From: Diplonema papillatum
Taxonomy: Eukaryota; Euglenozoa; Diplonemea; Diplonemida; Diplonemidae
Length of the DNA: 64,000 nt
Direction of reading: 5' to 3'
Assembly: GCA_030068145.1 (NCBI GenBank)
Contig: JAPJBO010000519.1
Coordinates: 97,479-161,478 of the forward strand
The notes under the pieces were generated by a model. The model worked only from the letters and a program-made list of their open reading frames with translations, was not told the DNA's origin and made no database searches. This document shows, piece after piece, positions 35,563 through 46,423 of the stretch. Position 1 is the first letter of the stretch; each line of letters begins with the position of its first letter. The translations under genes were made by a program, and so were the position numbers.

Positions 35563-36717
35563 TCAGTCGTTGGGTTTGGCCTTCTTTGCGCGCCCCCCTT
35601 CGTCGCCTCGTTCGCGGCGCCCGGTTCGGTTCCTCAGTTGTGCCTGCTCCTGCGGAGAGAGAGCGGGGGCGAGGGGGGCGGACCGGGCAGAGACCTCGCC
35701 GCGTTCCCGCCTGCCCGGCCCCCGGTGGCCCGCACCAGACGTCGCCCTCGCGCCGATCCCCCTCCAGAACAGCTCGTTAAGGATCCCGGGGTACGCCTCC
35801 AGCAGCTTCTTCTCGGCCGCCTGGTGCAGCTCCGCTCCTTCCTCGGCCTTCGGCTCCTCGGCGAATAGCTTCCGAAGTCTCTCGTCGTACTCGGCCGCCA
35901 TACCCTCGCCGTACATGGCCGCTATGCCCGCCACCACCGCCGGGTACCCCAGGACTACCGGCCACGGCCGGCTCCCGAAGCACCCCGCGAGGCTGGCAAC
36001 GACCACGAAGCGCTGCAGGGTGAGCACCCTCTGAACGGCGTCGAGGCCGCCGTCGACCTTCCAGTCGGGCGTCCTGGGTGTGTACGGGGGCCTGCTCACG
36101 TCGACGTAGGGCAAGGCGAGCTCCGGGTTCGCCTCGACCACTGCCTGGTAGGCATTGAGAGTGGCGCGCGGCGGGACCAGCACTTCTGGGAGACTGGCCA
36201 GGCCGAACCGGAGCATCCGCTCCCTCACCGCCAGCTCCTCCCGGGCCTCGCCCGGCTTCCTCGCCCGCCTCTTGTCCTCCTCCTTGGCTGCCTCCTTCTT
36301 CTCCCGGTCGGCATGGCACGCGCCCCACTTCTTGGCCGCCGTCCGGAAGCGGACCGGGACCGCCGTCGGCATCCCCTCCCTGCCCTCGATCACCACCAGC
36401 TCCAGCAGGGAGCGGTGGCCAGACACACGAAACTTCTCGACCACCGCGAGGAACCCTTCGGGGGCTTCTTCGTACATGCCGGCGGCCCACGCCTCGTACA
36501 CGACGACGTGGAGGATGTTGAGCCTCTCCGCCAGCTCCCCTTCGCTGACGCCCGCCCACTTCCTGGCCGCACTCCTTTTGACCCCTTCATACTGGATGTC
36601 CACGTCCTCCCGGCGGAACCACGAGCACGACTCGAGCTCCTCGAAGGCGGGGCCAGGACCCGGACCGCGGCGCGCAACTTCCCTCCCCACCCAGTACGGC
36701 GCAAGATTGAACTCCAT
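35563..36717 (-). CDS. Gag-like protein of PAT-type retrotransposon
   Basis: 384 codons from the ATG at 36717 (MEFNLAPYWVGRE); the frame is open further upstream but without an ATG. There is no sequence-level match I recognise, and the gag role is inferred from its place as the first ORF. Features seen: a charged helical stretch rich in Glu/Lys/Arg (~ADREKKEAAKEEDKRR), hydrophobic segments (VVASLAGCFG, VVLGYPAVVAGIAAMYG) and a basic, Gly/Arg-rich tail (GRRERG, RAKKAKPND) likely to bind RNA. No CCHC zinc knuckle. The stop lies ~140 bases before the RT ORF's ATG. Confidence 0.7.
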   Translation of the reverse strand: MEFNLAPYWVGREVARRGPGPGPAFEELESCSWFRREDVDIQYEGVKRSAARKWAGVSEGELAERLNILHVVVYEAWAAGMYEEAPEGFLAVVEKFRVSGHRSLLELVVIEGREGMPTAVPVRFRTAAKKWGACHADREKKEAAKEEDKRRARKPGEAREELAVRERMLRFGLASLPEVLVPPRATLNAYQAVVEANPELALPYVDVSRPPYTPRTPDWKVDGGLDAVQRVLTLQRFVVVASLAGCFGSRPWPVVLGYPAVVAGIAAMYGEGMAAEYDERLRKLFAEEPKAEEGAELHQAAEKKLLEAYPGILNELFWRGIGARATSGAGHRGPGRRERGEVSARSAPLAPALSPQEQAQLRNRTGRRERGDEGGRAKKAKPND

Positions 36718-37279
36718 GATGTTCCCCTTTCGTTCCTGGTAGAGGTTGGGGTCGGCCGCTTCACGGCCTGTTTCCGTGCCCCGCTCGGACACCTGGCCCT
36801 TACGCTAGTCGCCCGGCACACGCCGGCCGGGCCGGCGGTCCACGGTTCCTGGCAGTCTGCACGGTCGCCGGGCCGGCAGGCTACCGTTCCGGCGACTCCT
36901 CAGCGTGGGCGGCCCCGTGCCGCCGCCGGCAGTGCGCCGCCCTGCCGATGCCCCCTGGAGGCCCGCTGGCGCTCTTGTGAATCTCCGCCTCGTGACCTGC
37001 GTTTGTTCATTTCTGCCGCCTCATAAAGGAAAGGAGGGGGGAAGATGGGGGGCTGTTGCGCGTCCTGCAGAACGAGAAAGCCCTTACCTCCGCCCGCTCC
37101 GGGAGAAGAAAACGCAGAAAGGCTATCGACCCCGGGGACCACGTGACCGACCGCGATCGAGACGGCCGTCGACCTCCGACGCCAGACCGCGACAACGGGG
37201 CCGGAGATACCACTGTCTGTGTGTGTGTGTGTGTGTGTCGGATGCTACCAGGCGACGAGTAGCCCTGAGGCCCCACGAC

Positions 37280-38400
37280 CGATAGCAGGCCACATCACGA
37301 TCTACCGGGAGCCGGGTTGCGACAACCAGTGCCCGGTTGTCGCAATCTATGAGTCAGATCACTGTTAGCAGGTTAACACCACCATCTATCAGAAGGCCGG
37401 TTTGTTACAACGGGCCTGATAGCAGGTTACACCACCATCTATGGAAGTCAGACTACTGATAGCAGGTTAACACCACAATCTATCAGCAGCCGGTTTGTGA
37501 CAACCGGGCAAGTGGAGACCACTAACCGGGATGTCACGACACCGATAGCAGGTTAACACCACAATCTATCAGATGGGCCGGTTTGTTACAACGGGCCTGA
37601 TAGCAGGTTACACCACAATCTATGGAGTCAGACTACTGATAGCAGGTTAACACCACAATCCATCAGAAGCCGGTTTGTGACAACGGGCAAGTGGAGACCA
37701 CTAACCCGGAGGTCACGACAACCGATAGCAGGTTAACACCACAATCTATCAGAAATGAGAAATGCCGGTTTGTTACAACGGGCCTGATAGCAGGTTACAC
37801 CACAATCTACGGAAGTCAGACTACTGATGGCAGGTTAACACCACAATCCATCAGAAGCCGGTTTGTGACAACGGGCAAGTGGAGACCACTAGCCCGGAGG
37901 TCACGACAACCGATAGCAGGTTAACACCACAATCTATCAGAAATGCCGGTTTGTTACAACGGGCCTGATAGCAGGTTACACCACCATCTACGGAAGTCAG
38001 ACTACTGATAGCAGGTTAACACCACAATCTATCAGAAGCCGGTTTGTGACAACCGGGCAAGTGGAGACCACTAACCCGGAGGTCACGACACCGATAGCAG
38101 GTTAACACCACAATCTATCAGAAAGGCCGGTTTGTTACAACGGGCCTGATAGCAGGTTACACCACAATCTATGGGAGTCAGACTACTGATAGCAGGTTAA
38201 CACCACAACCTATCAGAAGCCGGTTTGTGGCGACCAGGCGAGTGGAGACCACTAACCCGGAGGTCACGACAACCGATAGCAGGTTAACACCACAATCTAT
38301 CAGAAAGGCCGGTTTGTTACAACGGGCCTGATAGCAGGTTACACCACAATCTATGGAAGTCAGACACTAATAGCAGGTTACCACCACAATCTATCAGATG
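37280..38400. repeat. ~180-bp tandem array in the PAT-type element's leader
   Basis: About six units of 180-188 bases; GTGGAGACCACTA marks them near 37512, 37691, 37879, 38061 and 38241. Each unit holds three shorter modules built on CTGATAGCAGGTTAACACC followed by ACAATCTATCAG, in which CTGATAG and CTATCAG can pair. It lies between A1 and the gag-like ORF, so it would be in the 5' untranslated RNA. A 15-unit GT run is at 37208-37238. Confidence 0.8.
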
Positions 38401-38482
38401 TCAGAGAGGGAAAAGCTTCTTCGACTACCAGTTAGTAGTCGTCGCCAGTTCCGGAAAGCGACAGAGCCCGAAACCCACGAAC

Positions 38483-38559
38483 AAGAAATATTGTGTCCTG
38501 TTTGGTAGATTTCGTTCTCTGCCGGGGCTTGCTCGAAATTAGCTGGCATTAAACTTCCA
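38483..38559 (-). repeat. A1 terminal repeat of the PAT-type element
   Basis: 77 bases matching A2 at 32907-32983; its outer end is CCA, next to the resumed hAT h1 sequence GCAAATCTCGCC. Confidence 0.9.
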
Positions 38560-39212
38560 GCAAATCTCGCCGGAAACAAAACGAAAAGTGGCTCCGGCAG
38601 TACTGTACTGTACTGGTGTGGCACGTGATGCGCACGTGATGTCACGTGATGTGTCCGTGTCACCATGCGGTGTACCGTGCAGCAATGCGCTGTTGGTCAG
38701 TGGAACACAGTTCGTGGGCACTCAGCTAAACTAAAATATCAAAAAGGCCGTGAGGGAAGGTATGCAAAGCCCCAAGATGGGCGAAGCATTATAATAATAA
38801 TAAATAAATAAGGACATCATGTGCGGGCTGGAGCTTCTGTCGAGGACCTCCGAAACGACGGAAGAACACGAGCAAATCGTTTCTGCTCATTCAAAAACTA
38901 CAAGGAAGCCTTGGTGCGCACAGGCGCAGTGCCCCCCTGAATACTGTTACTGCCATCAAAGCTTTTTTTCACTTACCACCTCCGTAGTTTGATGACGTGC
39001 GCACCGCCACCGCAGGCCTATATCTCACCACTCCTCTCCGTTCCCTAGTTTGTGTGTATGGGGCGACAGTTCCAGGCACTCAGCCACCCACCGAGCCGAA
39101 AAACCGGGGTTTTCGCTGAAACCGGCTTTTTTGCTCGGTCAGACAAAGAGCTAAAGTCCCCTGCTCTAACTCTACAAAAAAGAAAAAAAACAACCGCAAA
39201 CAGTCGCACTCG

Positions 39213-39410
39213 ATGCACATCGTCTTTGACAAGATGATCGGCCACCTCCTCGAAGACAAGCCGGCCGACCCGATAGACTCGCTCGTCGCGTACATGACCG
39301 CCCACCAAGCCGAGCTGGAGAAGGGCGAGCAGCCACCCGGCGTGGTGCAGCTGATGCCGCAACCCCCTGCCGCCACTGTGCCGCGAACGGACGCGCCGGC
39401 GGCACGATGA
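39213..39410 (+). CDS. Small Dpy-30/RIIa-like docking-domain protein
   Basis: 65 codons from the ATG at 39213. The segment IVFDKMIGHLLEDKPADPID plus SLVAYMTAHQAELE fits the Dpy-30/RIIa dimerisation motif (leucines, then K-P-x-D-P, then a second helix), found in PKA regulatory subunits, cilia/flagella radial-spoke proteins and histone methyltransferase complexes. The tail is Pro/Ala-rich (QPPGVVQLMPQPPAATVP). It may be complete or the last exon of a longer gene: a possible acceptor AAACAG is nine bases before the ATG and keeps the frame open. The hAT element h1 ends about 40 bases upstream, so its 5' flank was altered by that insertion. Confidence 0.55.
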   Translation: MHIVFDKMIGHLLEDKPADPIDSLVAYMTAHQAELEKGEQPPGVVQLMPQPPAATVPRTDAPAAR

Positions 39411-40333
39411 CCTGCTATCATGCGTGCCCGGCGTGCTCCTTTGGCCCACACGTGTTACATACAACATGTGGGGCACTACATGTGAAAAGACACACCTTGC
39501 GATCAACACACGATATACGGTCGAAACCTAGGTTGATCACATGATACGTCACACGTTATCAACACAACAAGAATCATGGAATCACCGGTAATTTCTATAG
39601 CAAGTGGGGTAGCGCACTGCGTAAGTAGCCTCCCCCCCCCCTCCTCTACCTGCCATACACCATCTGGCTGTTGCAGCAGACGTGGTGCGATTTATCTTCT
39701 TTTCAAATACCTGGAGGAAGCGAGAACCGCCGCCGCAGTGCATTTCGTTCAGCCGCAGCGCGCACAACCAATGCATCGGGCAAGCAGCTATTCAGCCGCA
39801 ACGTTCACACCCAGTGCATTTCAAGTCGCGGACCCCTACCAGTGGCATGTACAGCGCCCGTAGTTCGTCCAAGGCGATCCTCGGTATGGTACACCTAGCG
39901 TCCCATCCACGATGCCAGCAGGATGGTGGTATCACACCCACAAGCATGGCTAGAAGTCCTCGCCTCGATAATCTCAAACGGCGGTGTTAACATTCCACGG
40001 AAAGGATCGTTCGTGATTCAAGAAGAGGAATGCCGATTAGAATGAGCATGAATGACATGCCAGAGCTGCTCGAAAGACATGGATGGAATGCAAATTGAAC
40101 CAGTCATGTGCCAATGAAAATGCAAAAAGTCAAGACCGTTCCTATCCCATGGACTCGTTCGAGATCCGAGTTAGCATACTCGTACGCGCTCGATCTACCT
40201 ACAGAAACCACGAGGGCTACAAGGCAACCCCTGCTCAACTTGTAGAACGTGGGGGGCCCAAAACGACACTCCACGAAGGAATGTACTTGGTGTCGGTCAC
40301 AAACAGTCCCGGACATGGCTAGCCATAACCCAA

Positions 40334-40462
40334 AACGAAAGCGTGCACTAAATATGCAACTCGTAACCATATAGCCCTTTCTTGCTCTGAGAGAACCCAT
40401 TCATGAACGGTCACACGGAGACCCTAAACCCCTGGAATTTCAAGCGAACTTTAACTCTAGAA
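40334..40462 (+). repeat. Dispersed repeat, copy of 16001-16135
   Basis: Second copy of the ~130-base repeat described at 16001; includes motif M1 (GGTCACACGGAGACCCTAAA). Confidence 0.7.
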
Positions 40463-40469
40463 ATCCCCC

Positions 40470-42650
40470 CCGCGTGTACAGCAGTACCCATCTATTACCC
40501 AGGCGCCGCACGCGTATCAACTGTGTTTGTCAGCCAGTCGGGGTCGCTTCCTCTGAACATCTTACTCAGCGAAGGACCTCGGATTTCTTTGCCTCCTCCC
40601 TCTCACACCCGCGCGGGGGGCTCAGGGCCACATTCATTGCGAATGTGTTCGTGGTGTCGGCCGCAGGAGTCTTTTTTTGGCTAGCCAAAGAGAGTAAAAG
40701 AGTGAAAGAGTACGTACAGTAGTGAGTAGAGAAGAGAAGCGAGGGTAAGCGAACAGAGGCAGCACAAACTACCAGACCAGCGGAAGCCACCGCAAAAAAG
40801 ATTCCATACCTTTTCCTTATCCCTCAAAACCAGCACCAATAACAACGACCCCCTCACACACCCGCGCTGCGTGCCAGTGCATTCGTTTTGTGAGCTTCGG
40901 GGCAACCACTGGATTGAGGGTCATTCGCGTGTTTCCACAGCGAACCCGCACCGTCGAGGGTGCAAAAAGCGAAACCCGCGCCCAATGTTGTGTCTTGCGG
41001 CATGAAGCTGGTGAAGCCGCTGCCCGCCCTAATTATTTCTGACTGAAAGCATAGCCACAAAGATAGCCCAAAGCATCTGCAGAATAGCACGAAAAAAACT
41101 CTAGGCAAAAACCCGTTTTCACATTCTTTCCGCCGTGGAATTTCAGGTGCCGCAGGCTTCACCTGGCTGCTTCGCCCGAGACCTTTTGTTTGTATTGCTT
41201 TGCAGAAAATACTTGCATCATGCAGGTGTATTATCGGTAAAGTCCCAAATACTTGAGCAGACTGCGAGTTGCGAAATCTCGAAGGAGGTAAATGTGCTGT
41301 AGCCACACGAAACACAGGTGAATCTGGGTTTAGTGGGCGACAAGAAAGACCCACTTTGTAGTTGTATTGTTTGCTCCCCCTCTAGCCTCCGTCGGAATGA
41401 GCACAAGGCAGTCCCTCGAGTACTTTTGGTGTGAAAGAAGCTGCACGACATCAAGCAGTTCTACAACGACTCACATTGTGACGTTTGTTCTGGATGGATT
41501 CCAGTGCGTCCCCCTGTGCTTCACCTGAAGACGTTCAGGCTCATGACCCAGAGACAACATTGGGGCCACACCCGCGTCGGCTGCTTTTGGCTGGAAGCCG
41601 GTGGCAGGATAGGGCCTTCGTCATGTGGTGCCGCTGGTAGAAGATACCAGTGTTGCTCCGCGATACCAACTGAGAGCGATCGAAAACATGCAAGTAAAGG
41701 AGGCCCGATCTGTAGAGGAATTCTGCTTACTGGTCTGTCTGCGCCTTGTGTTCGCTGGCGTAAAGTCTGCGGGATACTTCTTGGTGAAATGACTGCAAGA
41801 AAGAACGAAGAGGAATCAAACCATCCAGGGGTAAACCTATCACTTACATTGCGTAGGGGCAAGATGAAAATACCTGTCCTGGGGACCTACGGAAATAAGC
41901 TTGTCTGGACAAGGTCACTCTCCAGACAAGTTTTTCCACCTCGCGGTGTCACGGGATGTTTGGCAGCTGCTAAACATCTAAACCCTCGAAAGTGAAAGCC
42001 GAGCATGCCTGCTCGACGTTGAGCTCGCTGACACAGTCGGAATCACAAGAAGACCTAGCCCGGCTAACTCCACATGTACTCGATCTTTGTACTTAAAAGA
42101 ACTCAATGCTAAACAAACATAACGTGAAGCTTTACCAGCTTCGGCTGACACCATTTGCGTTTGCGCACTTAACCATGGTTAAGAAGACGACTGAAAGCAC
42201 AGACACAAAGATAGCTCAAAGCATTTGCAAAATAACACGAAAAGCCTAGGCAAAACCCCGTTTTCACATTTCTTCCCGTCCAACGACACCCCCCCCCCCC
42301 CCCCCCCCCCCCCACCGGAGTGTGCAGCACCAATGACCAATGGTTTAAGTGTGATGGAGGGGGGGTCGTGGCGCTGCCTCCTTTTCACGGCGGAGGCCCA
42401 TCCTCACCCGGAGCTAAAAAGCGCGTGTACATTTACACGCGGTGTGGTCAGCCAAGCTCATCCAGTAAGCAGGCCGCGGATTTCTCGGCAGGTATATTGG
42501 GCCAAGTTCCAGCAAAAGTTGGGAAGCCTTCAGAGACTGGGGGCGCGGGATGCTTTGCAGAAGGCAGAGCGGTGTCAAACGGTGCCACCGGACCCACTAT
42601 TCAGAGAGTCGCGAGGAACACGCCCCTTTTTCGGGTTTGCGTTTCGGGCA
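40470..42650. other. No gene recognised
   Basis: Holds a copy of the GAGGTAAATGTGCTGTAGCC motif (41284-41330), two similar stretches (41085-41130 and 42200-42270, AAAGATAGC, CAAAGCAT, AAAACCCGTTTTCACAT) and a C tract at 42287-42313. A frame of 163 codons (41504-41995, plus strand) has no domain, compositional bias or start context that supports it. Confidence 0.5.
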
Positions 42651-42658
42651 CCCGGCCG

Positions 42659-42967
42659 CAGGGCTTACGCTCCACGTGTGGAACGTGTGGATTTCCACAC
42701 GTTAATTCTTTTTGGATTTTGCTCCCCCCACGTGTGGATCCATAGGTACCACATGTGGATTTTGATTTATTGGTCCACATGCAGACAGAGACCAGTGGTC
42801 AAGGCCGCACAGCCAGGTGTCGCCAAGTCCAGTAGCTACCTAGCGACGCTATTTCTTTATGCAGTCGCACATAAGGGGAAGGCTTTTTCCCCCTCGAACC
42901 TTAGCGTGTGGCCCACATGTGGACCACACGTATTTTCTCTGAGACCGAAAACGGAGCGTAAGCCCTG
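42659..42967. mobile_element. 309-bp hAT-like MITE with CCACACGT motifs
   Basis: Perfect 15-bp terminal inverted repeats (CAGGGCTTACGCTCC at 42659-42673 and its inverse at 42953-42967) flanked by an exact 8-base target duplication CCCGGCCG (42651-42658, 42968-42975). Subterminal ACGTGTGGA / TCCACACGT / CCACATGTGG motifs occur at least seven times. No ORF; mobilised presumably by a hAT transposase elsewhere in the genome. Confidence 0.9.
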
Positions 42968-43436
42968 CCCGGCCGGCACAATCAAGGTTTTGACCCTGCA
43001 TGGTACTCTGGTATTCAGTTCGGTGCGGTGTAGAAAGAATACATGAACCTTTCCCGGTGCAGGTGAGTTTCGGTGGTGAGCATCAACATAAATATGATGC
43101 TGCCTTGTGGTAGCAGATACATTCGTGGTTATTTAAAACACAACGGTCACACCAAGTGTGTGCGTCGTCATCCCGAAAACGTCGTAGCTTTCCCCCACCG
43201 CTTGACTAGTAGACCACTGTGCAATCTAGGGACAGCATCAGCGTCGAGGAATTAGCGGGCTTTCACTCCCACCGGCTGCACAACAAGGTGGGCCACGCTT
43301 TCCTGTCTTCGCGGGTCTCTCCCCGTAGTGGAGATCAGACATCTCGGGGAGCGTATACCGGTAGAGGATCGCTCCATTTGCGGGAAAATAGTACCCGGCG
43401 CCCAGTTTGAGGTTCTCTTCCATCGCAAGATATCAT

Positions 43437-43703
43437 CACTGTGAACTGTGCTGTGGGACATTTGAATCACTATACGAGCTGTAGACTGTCCAAAACCAGA
43501 AACCCACACCTGATTCGGATCCAGATGTCAAAATCCGGACTCATTGGATATGTGGGTTTCTGTGTATGGACCCAGGACCGCGTGTGGGTTTCTCTGAAGA
43601 AGGTGCCAAGGACCCCCAAGACCCAGAATCACTGTGAACTGTGCTGTGGGACATTTGAATCACTGTACGAGCTGCAGACTGTCCAAAACCAGAAACCCAC
43701 TCG
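43437..43703. repeat. 72-bp direct repeat
   Basis: CACTGTGAACTGTGCTGTGG and the ~50 bases after it at 43437-43508 recur at 43629-43701 with three differences, separated by 120 bases. Confidence 0.75.
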
Positions 43704-44663
43704 AACGCATTAGCGGGCTGGGGTCGCCCACGCCCATCAGCAGCTGAGTGCCGCTTATTGAAAATCTAGTCTCTCACACTGCGTTCGACTCTTGATTCGA
43801 TGATGATTGACTTGCGGATTATCGCTGATCGAGTTGAATCGGTTTGAATGAGAATGTGGCGGTGCAAAGATCACGTAACCCGATCGATGCTCTGTTTGAA
43901 ATTCTGGGTCCGAGAACGAGCATCGCCTATCTTCTGGAGTTATATCGCAAGGTTTGATGAAATTGGATGGTGTTCGGTCAATGGATCTTCAATGCGAGCG
44001 ACTGACGATCCGATTTCCAACATTCGTCTAGTCTCGTGAGGCTCACACTTCAAAGGCATGGATTGATTTTTGGAAAAACAGGTCATGGCCCGCTTTCCTC
44101 GTTTTGCAGCGCACCTCGCAGTTCTGCTACACATCTCAGAATAACAGAATAGAGATCGCTTTCCTCGCGAACGTGAACTCGGTGTCGGTCGCAAGAGCCA
44201 TGGAAATGGCAAGAACCATATGAAATAGGAGCGCGCGCTAAAATAAGTCGAATCGTCTAGGCAACAAATATACACGTACAAGTACACGTACTGCCACTAC
44301 AGCAAAAATACGATACGCACACCATACTATACCTTAAAAGGAACCTTTACGACAGTGGTCACCCGGAGACTATAAAGCCCCGGATCCCAAGTGAACTTGC
44401 ACTCTAATAATAAGGCAGCTCGCGCCGTATGCCAGAAGTAGAAGTTTGGCCAAGTTTGAGGCTCTGGCCATCTTCAACAGCATCTGCTATTCTGTTTGCC
44501 GTAGCACTCCCCACAGTGCTACTAGCAACCTCAGAATAATTAAAAGCGGATTGCACCCACAAGTCCTTGAAACGCAAACACGCCGCACCTCGCCCAACGG
44601 CCTAGCCCAGGAGAGAAAGAAAGAGAAAAAAGAGAAAAAAGAGAAAAAGGCTCCGGGTCCGGG

Positions 44664-44910
44664 AACGTGACGGTCAACCACAGCTTGCAAAGCTTGAGTC
44701 GGAGGCAGCACAGTGCTACGACCCCGTCCGCTCTGCCCTGCTGCTGACCGTCTCGACGAGCTTGTGTTCAGCGCGAGCGCCAAGCCCCAAGGTGCGCCAC
44801 GCCGTGATGCTTTAGTTTGGGAAATCGGTAGCCACTTGACCCGTAGGCTCGTGGGTCTGCAGCCGAACACGTGAAGCTTGGCTCCCGTGTAGCAGGCTTT
44901 CCCTGGTACC
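44664..44910. repeat. Dispersed repeat family D1, copy 4
   Basis: Nearly identical to 2945-3182. It is the intact reference (GTAGCAGG at 44889-44896) for the hAT-like insertion at 27427-27769. A GAGAAAAA-rich tract precedes it in both places (2890-2935, 44612-44650). Confidence 0.75.
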
Positions 44911-45572
44911 TCGCTCAACGGCCTAACCCCCAGGGAAAAATTTCAACCACCCCCCCCAAAAAACCCGAAATAAAAACGAAAACCCGAAAAGATCAACACA
45001 AGCCAAGCACACGACATCAAACAACACAAATAAACCAAGAAAATGGGGGTGGGTAAGTGGGGGGGGGGGGGTGACAGCTCTCTTGCGAAGCAGCTTCAGC
45101 TTGCTTCTCTTTCCTCCGTCCCGCCGACGGTGTCTCGAGCTTTTGTAAAGAACGAGAGCCTAGGGTGCGCCAATCACTACAAGTTTCGGCTGCGGCAGTG
45201 GCGCACGTGATGCGTCACGTATCCCGATACATCATCGTGACTTCCCAGCGGGCTGTGCTGTGCCTGCTCGTGTTGCATTGGGTACCAATGTGCGGGTACG
45301 TGATACTGGGTACCCTGTGTTGTCGTGTTGTGATACGTGATTCATTGGGCCGCTCTGTGGTGATGTCCGTGATCTGTGTGGATACTACTGGGGTACCACT
45401 GTGCTGTGATTTACGTGTGCGTATCAGGCAACGGGCTTGGGGTGGAACACACACACACACACACAAAGTGTTGTATTGTTGCGCGAGCTTTCACTCTAAG
45501 AAACCAGCTTCAATGGTCAACCGGAGACTCGAACTTACTGGACCTTTAAGCAGGGTTTATTCTGGGCACAGT

Positions 45573-45751
45573 GGTCAAACGATTCGCATTCTCGCATATT
45601 ATCGCGTTTGGGGTTTTGGCCCCAATTATCGCACGCTTAAAACCTGGGAAAATACAGTACGACGGACTATCGCATATTATCGCACGCCGATTATATGCGA
45701 GAACTTTGTGCGATAATGTGATAATTATTATCGCATGCGAATCGTTTGACC
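45573..45751. mobile_element. 179-bp inverted-repeat element
   Basis: GGTCAAACGATTCGCAT (45573-45589) is the exact inverse of 45735-45751. TATTATCGCA-type 10-mers are repeated inside both ends. No coding sequence. Target duplication not evident. Confidence 0.65.
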
Positions 45752-46026
45752 TTTATGTCTAGGGGGGTCCAACGGGGTTCAGCGGAGCCCTCAAGAAGAA
45801 AGTGAGGGTCTACTACGGGGTTCAAGAGGTCCATTCACTTTCCAGTTCGTAGCTCTCATGATGTGTCTGCTGTGTATGGGAACTCCACCTGATACTGTGT
45901 CATGCACTTACGAAAGCGAGTTTGACCAACACTGCACGGAAAATATTTTCGGCTGAGTGAATTGAACCGGACCCCTCAAAACCGAAAGTCCAGAATGGCC
46001 TAGAATAAACCCTGTTTAATTTAAGC

Positions 46027-46414
46027 CAGGGGACTTTGGAAACCCGGTTTCCCGGTTTCGGGAACCGGGGTTTTCCGGTTTCGGGTTTTCAAAAAAGTAA
46101 AAATAATTTGTAAATTATGATTTCAAGTGGCCCCTGTACTGTACTGTGCTGTACAGTGACTGCAGATACATGGCGCGTCACGGTGTGTCACTGCAATTCG
46201 AAGCTTTTCACTTACCACTCCGTAGTTTGATAGACGTGCACACCACCACCACCGCAAGCTTATATCTCACCACCCCCCTCCGTCCCCTTGTTTACGTGCG
46301 CGGGGCGACGGCTCCAGGCACTCAGATACCCACAGGCACCGCAGAGCCCCAAAACCGGGTTTTTGGCTGAAACCGGCTTTTTTGCTCGGTCAGACAAAGA
46401 GCTAAAGTCCCCTG
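46027..46414. mobile_element. hAT-like MITE h2 (compact relative of h1)
   Basis: 388 bases; CAGGGGACTTT and AAAGTCCCCTG ends as in h1, with ATTTAAGC duplicated on both sides (46019-46026, 46415-46422). It lacks the insertions of h1 and so shows the empty site for the alpha element (TAAAAATAATTT near 46098). Confidence 0.85.
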
Positions 46415-46423
46415 ATTTAAGCC

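Larger units (their letters stand above)
31168..38559 (-). mobile_element. PAT-type tyrosine-recombinase retrotransposon, full length
   Basis: Minus-strand order: A1 repeat (38559-38483), tandem-repeat leader, gag-like ORF, RT-RNase H ORF, B1 repeat (33280-32981), A2 repeat (32983-32907), recombinase ORF, B2 repeat (31467-31168). This split-direct-repeat layout (A1...B1A2...B2) is that of PAT/Ngaro-type elements in the DIRS order. B1/A2, the outer end of A1 and the outer end of B2 all share CCA, the likely recombination core; there is no other target duplication, as expected for recombinase-mediated integration. All three ORFs are open, so the copy may be recent. Inserted into hAT element h1. 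Confidence 0.9.
27803..39163. mobile_element. hAT-like non-autonomous element h1, split by nested insertions
   Basis: Termini CAGGGGACTTT (27803-27813) and AAAGTCCCCTG (39153-39163) are perfect inverted repeats, and CTCTAACT flanks both sides (27795-27802, 39164-39171), an 8-base target duplication typical of hAT elements. The body (27814-27880, 31120-31167, 38560-39152) is homologous to the compact 388-bp copy at 46027-46414. Two large elements were inserted later: 27881-31119 and 31168-38559. No hAT transposase is present. 38740-38950 is extra sequence relative to the compact copy. Confidence 0.85.

Noticed and set aside
37280-38400. CRISPR-like array
   Set aside because: The repeats are contiguous 180-base units without unique spacers, in a eukaryotic retroelement leader.
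41504-41995. 163-codon plus-strand frame as a gene
   Set aside because: No domain, unremarkable composition, lies among dispersed repeats; similar-length frames occur on both strands by chance.
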